A DNA stretch of 24,912 nucleotides from Phenylobacterium sp. (GTDB lineage: Bacteria > Pseudomonadota > Alphaproteobacteria > Caulobacterales > Caulobacteraceae): positions 1 through 24,912 of the forward strand of contig JAQGIJ010000235.1 of NCBI GenBank assembly GCA_028291285.1, read 5' to 3'. A program made the translations under genes and the position numbers. Position 1 is the stretch's first letter. The number at the start of each line of letters is the position of its first letter. Below the pieces are notes generated by a model. That model ran no database searches and had not been told where the DNA came from. It saw only the letters and a list, made by a program, of their open reading frames with translations. This document shows, piece after piece, positions 7,545 through 15,628 of the stretch.

Positions 7545-8465
7545 CTAGTCGCTGACCGCCGCGCCTTCGAACAGATTTGCCCCGGCCCGATCGGCGATCA
7601 CGGTCGCCGGTCGCAGGCGCGAGGCGTCCCAGCCTTCCAGCAGGCCCCGCTCGGCGCAGAAGGTCTGGGCGAAGATGGTGCGGCCATTGAATTGCGGCGC
7701 CTCGGGGGCGCTGACCAACCAGGCCACCACGGCCGCAGTCACTTCGGGCGGGGCGCCGTTGGCCTCGAAGCCGAACTTCGCCATGTCCTGCGCGATGCGC
7801 TCGGTCCAGGTGAAGCCCGGATCGACGTTGAAGCTGAGCACGCCGCTCGCGCCCAGCTCCACCGCCAGTATGCCGGCCAGCCGGTGGGCCGCGGCCTTGG
7901 ACGCCCCGTAGGTGATCCCCCAGCCGCCCTCCCCCGCTGGCTTCGAGGGCGTCGAGAAGGCGCTCATGCTGCTCAGGTTGACAATCACGCCGGAGCCACG
8001 CGCCACCATGCCAGGCGCAAGGATCTGCGTCAGCAGCAGCGGGGTGAAGAAGTTGCCCTCCATCACCGCCCGGGCGGCGGGCGCGGGCGTCTCCAGCACC
8101 TTGTCCATGTGCCCGGGCCCGGTGTGGCGGGCGCAGTTGATCAGCAGGTCGAAAGGACCCCAGCGCTCGAGCGCCGAGGTGGCGGCCCTGGCGACCGAGG
8201 CCGCATCGGTGATGTCCGCCGGCAGCATCAGCGCGCGCGCGCCGAGGCGCTCGATCTCGGCCGCCGTCTCCTGGAGGCTCCCAGGCAGGGGCGAGGTGTC
8301 GCTCATCTTGGCGGTGGGCGAGTGTTCCCGCTGCTCGCCCGGCGCCACGGAGCGGGCGGTGATGGCCACGTCGTAGCCGGCCTTGGCCATCCAGATGGCC
8401 AGCACCTTGCCGATTCCGCGGCTGGCGCCGGTCACGAAAGCCGTCTTCCTGACATCAACCATCAT
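7545..8465 (-). CDS. Short-chain dehydrogenase/reductase (HSDL2-like insertion)
   Basis: A 306-residue NAD(P)-dependent oxidoreductase. The cofactor loop is TGASRGIG (residues 12-19), the catalytic Ser is in NLSSMS (165-166), and YGASK gives Tyr186 and Lys190. The usual NNAG reads NCAR. After strand 2 it carries an insertion ending PLPGSLQETAAEIERLGARAL, which resembles the HSDL2-like SDR subgroup. I chose the start at 8465 because AGGAG lies 4 bases upstream (7 from the adjacent second ATG at 8462). The frame runs 24 codons further upstream, but that part lacks both ribosome site and family similarity. It lies 111 bp after the TonB receptor and 79 bp before the ligase on the same strand. Confidence 0.9.
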   Translation of the reverse strand: MMVDVRKTAFVTGASRGIGKVLAIWMAKAGYDVAITARSVAPGEQREHSPTAKMSDTSPLPGSLQETAAEIERLGARALMLPADITDAASVARAATSALERWGPFDLLINCARHTGPGHMDKVLETPAPAARAVMEGNFFTPLLLTQILAPGMVARGSGVIVNLSSMSAFSTPSKPAGEGGWGITYGASKAAAHRLAGILAVELGASGVLSFNVDPGFTWTERIAQDMAKFGFEANGAPPEVTAAVVAWLVSAPEAPQFNGRTIFAQTFCAERGLLEGWDASRLRPATVIADRAGANLFEGAAVSD

Positions 8466-8576
8466 TCGGCTCCTGTCATTCGCCCGGGCCGCGCCGGAAG
8501 AAAGCGGCGCGTGCGCAGCGGTCGCGCCGCGGCGCACGCGCCCATCAGGGACAAGGCCCTGCCTCTGGGAGGAGGA

Positions 8577-10904
8577 TTAGAATGTGTATTTCATCACGAC
8601 GCCATAGGTGCGGGGATCATTGAGGATCGCCCCGGCGCTGCCGAACGTCAGCGACGTGGAGGAGTCATTGATCTGGGCGTTGTACTTGGCGTTGGTCAGG
8701 TTGCGCACGAACAGCTGCACGTTCAGCGGATGTTGCAGCACGTTCGCCCACTCCAGCCGCGCGTCCACCACGTGGTGGTGCCGCACGACGTCCTGCGGAA
8801 AGACGCGGTGGTTGACCACGTCATAGCTGGTGGCGTCCTGCGAGACCGTGTCCGACTGGTAGTAGCCGCCGATCTGGCCGAAGACCTGGCCGGAGGTGTC
8901 GCTGTCGAGCAGCTGGTAGCGGGCGAGCCAGGTGGCCGTGTACTTCGGCGCGCCGGCGAGCGGGGCGTCGGTGTAGTCGGTGATCACCCCGCCCGGCCCC
9001 GGGACCACGAAGCGGGTGTAGTGGGCGTCGGAGAGCGCGAAGCTGCCCGACAGCGTCAACCGGCCGGCTTCCAAATCCGCTGAGGTCTCGAAGCCCTTGA
9101 TGTGGGCGGCCGCGGCGTTGACAAAGTAGACGGAGACCACCGGCTTGGTGGCGTCGGTCAGCTGACGCTGGATGTCCTTGTACCTGTCGTAGTAGGCGGC
9201 CACGTCGTAGCGCAGCCGCACGCCGTCGCCGAACCGAAACAGGCCTTTGTGGCCGATCTCGAAGTCGTCGACGATCTCCGGCCGGTAGGGCGCCGCCTCG
9301 AAGGGGTTGGTGGCCGTGAAGGTGAAGCCGCCCGAGCGGTAGCCGCGCCGATAGGTGCCGTAGAACAGAAAGTCCAGCGCCGGTTTGTAGTCGACCGTCG
9401 CCGTGAACGTCGGCTTGGAATAGGAGGCGCTGCTGGTGCGGATGCAGGGCGAGAGCTGCTGGGCCGTGGCGTCCACCAGGCGGCAGCTTGCCACCGGGGT
9501 GATGAAACGCGACTTCCAGGTCACCTCGCGCTTGTCGTGGGTGACGCGCAGCCCCCCGGTCACCGACCAGCCCGTATCGCCGATGTGGTACGTTCCAGAG
9601 CCATAGGCCGAGTAGCTGGTGTTCTTGATCGGATCGGCGAACGCCAAGCCGATGACCCCAGGTCCCTGGCTGCTGATCGGCTGGGCCAGCTTGTTGGTGG
9701 TCAGCTGGGCCGAGGAATTGTCTTCCTTGAAGTAGAACAGACCCCCGAAATACTCGAGGTGGTTGTCCAGGGCCCGGCCGGAGACATTGATCTCGTCGGA
9801 GTACTGCTTCCCGTTGTCGATGGCGTCAATCAGGTAGGTGGGATTGGCGTCGCCCTGGATATTGAACAGCATGTCCGAGCTGGTGCGGCGATAGCCAAAG
9901 ATGTTCTTCAGCGTCACGCCGCCAAGGTCGTAGGTGGTGATGTTCGAGATCGAGGTGGTGTCGATGTGGGTGCCATCGGGGATCGGCGCCGCCGTGGTGG
10001 TCCAGAACCCGTAGTTGGCCAGACTCTGGAATTGGGTCAGCTGGTCGCGGTTTCGCGCCGCGTTGCTGGCGGGGTTCACAGCCACAAGCTTGAAGACGAT
10101 CCCGTCGTCCAGCTCATGGAAGCCGTTCACCACGAGGTTGTTGGTGAGGTTCTCTGTCGGCGACCATTTGGCCGACAACCTCCAGGAGTAGTTGTTGACG
10201 TTGCCGATGTCGCGCTTGGCAGTGGTGCTGTAGACGTCCCCGTCGCGGCGGGTCACCTTGCCCGCGAACCGCAGCTGCAACTTGTCGCTCACCGGCAGGT
10301 TGAGCGCGGCCTCGTAGTCATTGAGGCCAAAGTTGCCGGCGGTGACCTGGCCATAGCCCTCGAACCGGTCGGTCGGGGGTGCGGAGGTGATCAGCACGGC
10401 CCCGCCCGTGGTGTTGCGGCCGAACAGGGTGCCCTGTGGCCCCTTCAGCACCTGGATCGACTGCAGGTCGAAGAAGCCGGCGTTGAGGCCCTGGGTCCGC
10501 GCCTGGGGAACTTCGTCGAAGTAGACGCCGACCGAAGCGTCGTAGGTGCCGTTGTTCAGCTGCTGACGCTGCGAGCGGATCGTCACGGTCAGGTTGCTGT
10601 TGCCGTAGACCGAGGTGGTCACGACCATGCCCGGCGCCACACGCGGCAGGTCGTCGGCCTTGAGGATGGAGAGCCGCTGCAGCTGGTTGCCCGCGACCGC
10701 GGAGACGGCCACCGGCACGTCCTGCAGGCGCTCCTCGCGCCGGCGGGCGGTGACCACCACCTCGCCGATAGCGGTCGAGGCGTCAGCGCCCGCGGTGACC
10801 GACTGGGCGGGTCGGTTAGCCGGCGCGGCCTGGGCGAACGCCGGGACAGGCGCGATCGCCGCGCTTGCCAGCAAGGCGACACGGAACAGGTTGTGAGTCA
10901 GCAT
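8577..10904 (-). CDS. TonB-dependent outer-membrane receptor
   Basis: A 775-residue receptor for active uptake across the outer membrane, powered by TonB-ExbBD (not in this window). It begins with a signal peptide, MLTHNLFRVALLASAAIAPVPAFAQA. The plug follows, with EVVVTARRREERLQDVPVAVSAV near the N-terminus and the hallmark VLKGPQGTLFGRNTTGGAV. The rest is a beta-barrel ending GVVMKYTF, with the terminal aromatic needed for assembly. There is no N-terminal signalling extension. The start at 10904 is supported by GAGGGGAGGA just upstream and by the signal peptide; the frame extends 55 codons further without either. This class is abundant in Caulobacterales and sphingomonads and often sits in catabolic clusters. 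Linkage to the SDR and ligase suggests it imports the pathway substrate rather than iron. Confidence 0.95.
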   Translation of the reverse strand: MLTHNLFRVALLASAAIAPVPAFAQAAPANRPAQSVTAGADASTAIGEVVVTARRREERLQDVPVAVSAVAGNQLQRLSILKADDLPRVAPGMVVTTSVYGNSNLTVTIRSQRQQLNNGTYDASVGVYFDEVPQARTQGLNAGFFDLQSIQVLKGPQGTLFGRNTTGGAVLITSAPPTDRFEGYGQVTAGNFGLNDYEAALNLPVSDKLQLRFAGKVTRRDGDVYSTTAKRDIGNVNNYSWRLSAKWSPTENLTNNLVVNGFHELDDGIVFKLVAVNPASNAARNRDQLTQFQSLANYGFWTTTAAPIPDGTHIDTTSISNITTYDLGGVTLKNIFGYRRTSSDMLFNIQGDANPTYLIDAIDNGKQYSDEINVSGRALDNHLEYFGGLFYFKEDNSSAQLTTNKLAQPISSQGPGVIGLAFADPIKNTSYSAYGSGTYHIGDTGWSVTGGLRVTHDKREVTWKSRFITPVASCRLVDATAQQLSPCIRTSSASYSKPTFTATVDYKPALDFLFYGTYRRGYRSGGFTFTATNPFEAAPYRPEIVDDFEIGHKGLFRFGDGVRLRYDVAAYYDRYKDIQRQLTDATKPVVSVYFVNAAAAHIKGFETSADLEAGRLTLSGSFALSDAHYTRFVVPGPGGVITDYTDAPLAGAPKYTATWLARYQLLDSDTSGQVFGQIGGYYQSDTVSQDATSYDVVNHRVFPQDVVRHHHVVDARLEWANVLQHPLNVQLFVRNLTNAKYNAQINDSSTSLTFGSAGAILNDPRTYGVVMKYTF

Positions 10905-11064
10905 CTTTTCCTCCCCTCGCCGCCGGCTCTGCCGGTCGGCATCTTTGTTCTGCTTCTTTTCAGGTCGCGAGACCTTCGCCGGCGCATCAGCCTCCGCCGC
11001 CCATGAGCCGCCCGATGATCCGGCGGCGACGGGGCGCCGAATCCGCCATGGATAGTGCGACGCA

Positions 11065-11094
11065 GCCATATCGTCGCTCTGGACATATTGTCAA
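11065..11094 (-). promoter_or_regulatory. Candidate promoter of the TonB receptor-SDR-ligase operon
   Basis: On the minus strand a perfect TTGACA (11089-11094) is followed after 18 bases by TATGGC (11065-11070). The -35 is consensus and the -10 is poor. It would leave a 5' leader of roughly 150 nt before the receptor start at 10904. Confidence 0.4.
11082..11092. promoter_or_regulatory. Palindrome GACA-N3-TGTC overlapping the candidate promoter
   Basis: GACATATTGTC has the same half-sites and spacing as the palindrome at 4918-4928 beside the TetR gene. It overlaps the TTGACA element, where a bound repressor would block transcription of the receptor operon. Confidence 0.35.
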
Positions 11095-11378
11095 TTCATC
11101 GGGCGGGCTCACACAACGGCAGCGGTTCCCCGTCCGGGAGCGGCCTCGAGTTGCAGGTGAGGATCGCTCCACAGCGTCGGCTTCGGCGCCCACGGCCAAG
11201 GCTCCTTCGGTAGAAGGGTTGAGGGGCGTTCCATCGGCTGTTGGTGACGGTTTCGCGCGGACGTCTCTGGCGCCCACCGTCCCCGGAGGTTAGAGCCAAG
11301 GCGCATAAACTGCATGCAAACAGGCCCTGAGGTCTGGCGCCTTGCGCCGCCTCCACAAGGGCCGGGAGGAACTGTCCC

Positions 11379-13814
11379 ATGGAACCGTTCGCCGGACTGC
11401 GGGTGCTCGACCTCAGCCGCTCCCAGGCAGGCGCCCAGACCAGCCAGCTGCTGGCGGACTTCGGGGCCGAGGTAGTGCTGGTTGAGCCCCCCGGCGGATC
11501 GCCACTGCGCGAGGCCGCCGCCTTTCCGTTCTGGGCGCGCGGCAAGAAGAGCGTAGCACTTGACCTGCACGCGCCGCATGACCGTCTTGCGATCGCCCGG
11601 CTCGCCGGGGCCGCCGACGTGCTGATCGAAAGCTTCCGTCCCGGCGCCCTGGATGCGCTGGGCCTCGGCTACGAAGCCCTCAGCGCAGAGAACCCGGGGC
11701 TGGTCTACGCCTCTCTCACGGGCTTTGGCCGCCAAGGACCCTATGCTCGGGCGCCCGGATACGAGGGGCTTGTGCTGGCGAAGCTGGGAGTCTTCCGCAC
11801 CTTCGCGGGCATGAGCCTGACACCGGACCGGCCGGCCTTCGTCACCGTTCCGTTCGCCAGTTTCGCCGCGGCCCAGGTGGCGCTGCAAGGCATCCTCGCC
11901 GCCCTGCACGAGCGGGAGGCTAGCGGGCACGGCGATCGCGTAGAGGCCAGCCTCGCCCAATCCTTCCTGGCGCTGGACACCTGGGCCTGGATCGAGCACG
12001 TCCTCGCCAAGCGTTGGCCGGACGCGCTCAAGTCCGCCGGCAACTTCGATGCGCAGGGCCGGCCGCAGAGCCATTTGACCTTCCGTCTGCTCGTGGCGCT
12101 CACCGCGGACGGTGACTGGCTGCAGTTCGCCTGCACCGCCCCGAAGCTGTTCGCTGCGGAGATGCGGGCCCTCGGCCTCGACTGGATGTTCAGCGATCCG
12201 GAATGGGCCGGCGTCCCCAAGTTCGAGGACCCGGCCAAGGGCATGGATCTCTGGACGCGCATGCTCAACGCCGCCGGGGAGAAGTCGAGCGCCGACTGGG
12301 ATGCCATCTTCCAAGTCGATCACGACGTATTCGCCGAGCGCTTCCGGGCCGGCGCGGCGATCCTGGAGCATCCCCAGCTGGCGCATGACGGCATGAGCTT
12401 GACGCTCAGGGATCCGGATTGTGGTCTGGTGCGTCAGCCCGCGGCGCTGGTGACGGCGGCGGCGTCGCCCGCCCAGCTGCGGCCCGCGCCGAGGCTAGAC
12501 GCCGACCGCGACCAGGTGCTGGGCCAGGGCTGGGCCGCTCCGCCACTGCCGCGCCCGGATCCTGCATCGCCCCCGCCGGTGGGCCTGCCGCTGGCCGGCG
12601 TCACCATCGTGGAGTTCGCCTCGATGTTCGCCGCTCCGCAGGGCCCGGCGCTACTGTCCGAGCTGGGCGTGCGCGTGATCAAGATTGAACCCATCGAGGG
12701 CGATCCGATCCGCAACCTGATCACCCTGCCGGAAACCGGAGGCACCCGGGTGATGATGGGCAAGGAGAGCATCCGCCTGGACCTCTCCAAGCCGGAGGGC
12801 CGCGAAATCGCCCGCACCCTCTGCGCCCAGGCGGACGTGGTGCTGCAGGGCTTCCGCGCCGGCGCCATGGAGCGCCTGGGCCTGGACTATGCGGCCATCC
12901 GCCACCTCAAACCGGACATCATCTTCGTCAATGCGCCAGGTTATGGGGTGGACGGCCCATACGGCCACCGCCCGGCCTATGCCCCTTCCATCGGAGCCGC
13001 CGCAGGCTTCTCGCTCACCAACCTTGGCGTCACCCAGGTCGAGCAGCGCGAGATGAACCTGGCCGAGATCCAGAGCATGGCCCGCCGGCTGGCTGCGGGC
13101 GGCACCCAGACCAGCGCCCAGGCCGATGGCAACGCCGCGGTGGCCGTGGCCACTGCCATTGCCTTCGGGATTTACGCCCGGGATCGGGGAGCCGGCGGCC
13201 AGGAGCTCTTCACCTCGATGCTGAACTCCGGCGCCCACACCATGAGCGCCTATGCGGTCACTTGGCCCGGCAGCCCGCCGCCGCCCACCGTGGACGCCCA
13301 AATGCGCGGCCTGACCGCGCTCTACCGTATGTATGACGCAGCAGAGGGGCTGGTCTTCGTGGCCGCCCCCAGCGACCGCGATTTCCGGCGGCTGGCCGAG
13401 GCCCTCGGTCGGCTCGAGCTCGGCGAAGATCCTCGGTTCGCCACCCGGGCAGCCCGCCAGGCCCATGACGACGAATTGACGGCCGTCCTGGCGGAGATCT
13501 TCGCCGGCCGGTCCGCGTCGGACTGGGAGGCCGACCTCCTGGACCGCGACGTGGGCTGCGTGGAGGTGACCGCCTCCAGCATGGAAGCGGTGCTGATCGA
13601 CACGCCCTTGGGGCGCGAGAGCGGCTATATCGTCGACGTCATCGACCCCACGTGGGACGAGACACCCCGCCAAGCTCCCCTGGTTAGGCTCGGCCGCTTG
13701 CGCACCCGGGCCGAGCCTTCGGTCTTGGCCGGCCAGCACACCGACAAAATCCTGGAGGCCGCCGGCCTCGGCGGGCAGATCGCCCGGCTGCGCGCGGAGG
13801 GCGTGGTGGCCTGA
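11379..13814 (+). CDS. Double-domain family III (CaiB/BaiF-type) CoA-transferase
   Basis: 811 residues, twice the usual ~400, made of two complete CaiB/BaiF units joined by a Pro-rich linker at about residues 365-402. Each half starts with the family's opening (LAGVTIVEFASMFAAP in half 2, FAGLRVLDLSRSQAGA in half 1), then the GAEVVLVEPP / GVRVIKIEPIEGDP strand, the VLIESFRPGALDALGLGYEAL / VVLQGFRAGAMERLGLDY motif, and GFGRQGPY / GYGVDGPY. Single-domain relatives form interlocked dimers, so this is probably a fused pseudodimer. The catalytic Asp that forms the glutamyl/aspartyl-CoA intermediate in formyl-CoA transferase is not conserved: half 1 has Glu189 (GDRVEASLAQS) and half 2 has Phe611 (GQELFTSMLNS). 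It would move CoA between acids or act as a racemase-like enzyme. GGGAGGA lies 8 bases before the ATG. Confidence 0.9.
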   Translation: MEPFAGLRVLDLSRSQAGAQTSQLLADFGAEVVLVEPPGGSPLREAAAFPFWARGKKSVALDLHAPHDRLAIARLAGAADVLIESFRPGALDALGLGYEALSAENPGLVYASLTGFGRQGPYARAPGYEGLVLAKLGVFRTFAGMSLTPDRPAFVTVPFASFAAAQVALQGILAALHEREASGHGDRVEASLAQSFLALDTWAWIEHVLAKRWPDALKSAGNFDAQGRPQSHLTFRLLVALTADGDWLQFACTAPKLFAAEMRALGLDWMFSDPEWAGVPKFEDPAKGMDLWTRMLNAAGEKSSADWDAIFQVDHDVFAERFRAGAAILEHPQLAHDGMSLTLRDPDCGLVRQPAALVTAAASPAQLRPAPRLDADRDQVLGQGWAAPPLPRPDPASPPPVGLPLAGVTIVEFASMFAAPQGPALLSELGVRVIKIEPIEGDPIRNLITLPETGGTRVMMGKESIRLDLSKPEGREIARTLCAQADVVLQGFRAGAMERLGLDYAAIRHLKPDIIFVNAPGYGVDGPYGHRPAYAPSIGAAAGFSLTNLGVTQVEQREMNLAEIQSMARRLAAGGTQTSAQADGNAAVAVATAIAFGIYARDRGAGGQELFTSMLNSGAHTMSAYAVTWPGSPPPPTVDAQMRGLTALYRMYDAAEGLVFVAAPSDRDFRRLAEALGRLELGEDPRFATRAARQAHDDELTAVLAEIFAGRSASDWEADLLDRDVGCVEVTASSMEAVLIDTPLGRESGYIVDVIDPTWDETPRQAPLVRLGRLRTRAEPSVLAGQHTDKILEAAGLGGQIARLRAEGVVA

Positions 13815-13952
13815 GCGCGTCGCAGCTTGGGTCTGTTAACGCCCCTGCGGGTTCTTTCTGGGGGACACCCGACGCTGCATCGTGCCGCTGGCGGCGGGGG
13901 AGGTTCCGGACGAGACTGCGCTGCACATCTCTATCCACTCGGAGCTCACCCC

Positions 13953-14783
13953 GTGACGTCGAACGATCGCTACGACCTGGCGGGGCAAATCGCCATCATC
14001 ACGGGGGCGACGAAGGGCATCGGGCGCGCCATCGCCGATCGTTTCGCTGCGAGCGGAGCGAAGGTGGTGATCTCCAGCCGCAGCGCCGAGGATGTCCAAG
14101 CCCTGGTGGAAGAGCTGAACGGGCGCTACGGCGCGGGGGGCCAGGTGGCGGTCGGCGACAGCTGCGTCATCGAGGACAAGGCGGACCTGCAGAAGATCGT
14201 GGAGCTGGCGCAAGCCACCTTCGGCGGCCTGACGACCTTGGTCTGCAACGCCTGCGGACTGGCTTGGCTAGGCGCCACCCACGAGATGCCCGATGAACAG
14301 ATGGACTACCAGTTCCTGACCGTCCTTAAGAGCAAGATCTGGCTGGTGAATCTTGCCTTGCCCGCACTGATGACGGCGAACGGGGCTTCGGTCGTGTTTA
14401 TCGGCTCAGGCTCGGCTTTTGAGACCACCATCGAGCGCAATATCTATTCCGCCATGCGCGCGGCCGAGTTGCAGTACATGCGCAACATCGCCGCCGAGTA
14501 TGGGCCGCACATCCGGGTTAACGCAATTTCGCCGGGCCTGATCGAGACCTTTTCCTCCGCGCCCTTGTTCGCGGACGACGCCGTCCGCCGGAAGATCGCC
14601 GCTTCCGTGCCGCTGAACCGCACCGGAGCACCGGAGGAAATCGCTGCGGCGGCCGCCTTCCTGGCCTCGGACTCCAGCGCCTTTACCACCGGGACCGTGC
14701 TTCCAGTGGATGGCGGGCGGCTGTTGAAGGCCAAGGAGAAGCTTCTCACCCAAGTCTACAAGGGCGACAGTCGAGCGAACTGA
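13953..14783 (+). CDS. Divergent short-chain dehydrogenase/reductase (YxxxR)
   Basis: A 276-residue SDR starting at GTG 13953, with GGAG 8 bases upstream; the frame remains open to an ATG at 13827, but that extension is low-complexity and lies before the Rossmann start. The cofactor loop ITGATKGIG (about residues 17-24) is intact and the C-terminus has the usual PVDGGR. The catalytic region is abnormal: the Ser region is FIGSGSAF, and the YxxxK pair reads Y165-SAM-R169, so Lys is replaced by Arg. NNAG reads CNAC, and the tetrad Asn position appears to be Leu (VLKSK). It may be a low-activity or non-oxidoreductase member, or a reductase with altered mechanism. It follows the CoA-transferase by 138 bp and precedes another SDR by 53 bp. 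Confidence 0.88.
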   Translation: MTSNDRYDLAGQIAIITGATKGIGRAIADRFAASGAKVVISSRSAEDVQALVEELNGRYGAGGQVAVGDSCVIEDKADLQKIVELAQATFGGLTTLVCNACGLAWLGATHEMPDEQMDYQFLTVLKSKIWLVNLALPALMTANGASVVFIGSGSAFETTIERNIYSAMRAAELQYMRNIAAEYGPHIRVNAISPGLIETFSSAPLFADDAVRRKIAASVPLNRTGAPEEIAAAAAFLASDSSAFTTGTVLPVDGGRLLKAKEKLLTQVYKGDSRAN

Positions 14784-14836
14784 CGCGAACGCCGGGTGCG
14801 CGGGCGGCTCGCTGGCGAGCGCCGAAGGAGATGGAT

Positions 14837-15598
14837 ATGGCGGAAGACCGTCGGGTGGCTATCGTAACGGGGGGCAGCAAGGGGATCGGACAGGCGACCT
14901 GCGAGCAACTTGCGCGGGATGGGTGGCGCATCGCCACCTGTGCGCGGGCCGAGGATGGCCTCGAGGAGGCGCTGGCGCGGATCCGCGCCTTGGGCGGCGC
15001 CGGCGAAGGTTGCATCCTCGATGTCGCCGACACCGACGCCCTCGATGGATTCATCCGCGACGTTGCGGCGCGGTACGGGCGGCTCGATGGGCTGGTGAAC
15101 AACGCGTTCCAGTCGATCGCCGGGCCGATCGCGGACACGAGCCTCGAGGCGTGGCGCCGAGCCTATCAGGTCAATGTCGAAGCCCCCTTCGTGGCGACCA
15201 AGACGGCGATGGAGTTGATGGGCGCGCGAGGCACGGGCTCCATCGTCAACGTGGCCTCGGTGTCGGGCATCCGCGCGAGGGCCAATGGCTCGGCCTACTG
15301 TTCGTCCAAGGCGGCGCTGATACAGTTCACCCGGGTGGCCGCCCTTGAGGCCGGCGCCTTCGGCGTGAGGGTGAACTCCATCATCCCGGGCGCTACGGAG
15401 ACGGCCGCCTTCGCGAAGGCGTTCGCCTCTGCGTCCAAAGAGGAGATGGCCGAGCGCGGGCGATCCGCATCGCCGCTGGGCCGCTTCGGCGCTCCCGGCG
15501 ACGTGGCCGAGGGGATCGTGTTCCTGCTGAGCGAGGCGGCCCGCTATGTGACCGGCTCGGAGTTGCATGTGGACGGGGGAGCCTGGCTCGTCCGTTGA
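14837..15598 (+). CDS. Classical short-chain dehydrogenase/reductase
   Basis: A 253-residue SDR with the full catalytic set: TGGSKGIG (11-18), Asn113 in QVNVEAPF, Ser141 in NVASVSG, and Tyr154/Lys158 in AYCSSKAA. NNAG reads NNAF. The C-terminus YVTGSELHVDGGAW is typical of FabG-like enzymes. I placed the start at 14837 because AAGGAG (14825-14830) is 6 bases upstream; an ATG at 14831 directly abuts the ribosome site. It is third in the CoA-transferase-SDR-SDR unit and would oxidise or reduce an alcohol or ketone (or 3-hydroxyacyl-CoA) intermediate. Its end faces the esterase gene across 30 bp. Confidence 0.92.
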   Translation: MAEDRRVAIVTGGSKGIGQATCEQLARDGWRIATCARAEDGLEEALARIRALGGAGEGCILDVADTDALDGFIRDVAARYGRLDGLVNNAFQSIAGPIADTSLEAWRRAYQVNVEAPFVATKTAMELMGARGTGSIVNVASVSGIRARANGSAYCSSKAALIQFTRVAALEAGAFGVRVNSIIPGATETAAFAKAFASASKEEMAERGRSASPLGRFGAPGDVAEGIVFLLSEAARYVTGSELHVDGGAWLVR

Positions 15599-15628
15599 GC
15601 GACTCGACCGCCGCCTTCCCTACTCCCG

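Larger units (their letters stand above)
10905..11378. other. 474-bp divergent regulatory region, no gene seen
   Basis: The gap lies between the TonB receptor (leftward) and the CoA-transferase (rightward). Open frames cross it but have no ribosome sites or recognisable motifs. It contains a candidate leftward promoter (11065-11094) overlapping a GACA-N3-TGTC palindrome. The rightward gene has GGGAGGA at 11364-11370. I could not identify a convincing rightward -35/-10 pair. Confidence 0.6.

Noticed and set aside
9102..11006. Plus-strand open frame of 634 codons opposite the TonB receptor
   Set aside because: Antisense shadow; the minus strand encodes a signal peptide, plug and C-terminal aromatic of a real receptor.
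11109..12386. Minus-strand frame running from inside the CoA-transferase into the divergent gap
   Set aside because: Most of it is antisense to the CoA-transferase; the part in the gap has no recognised motif, so I did not call a gene there.
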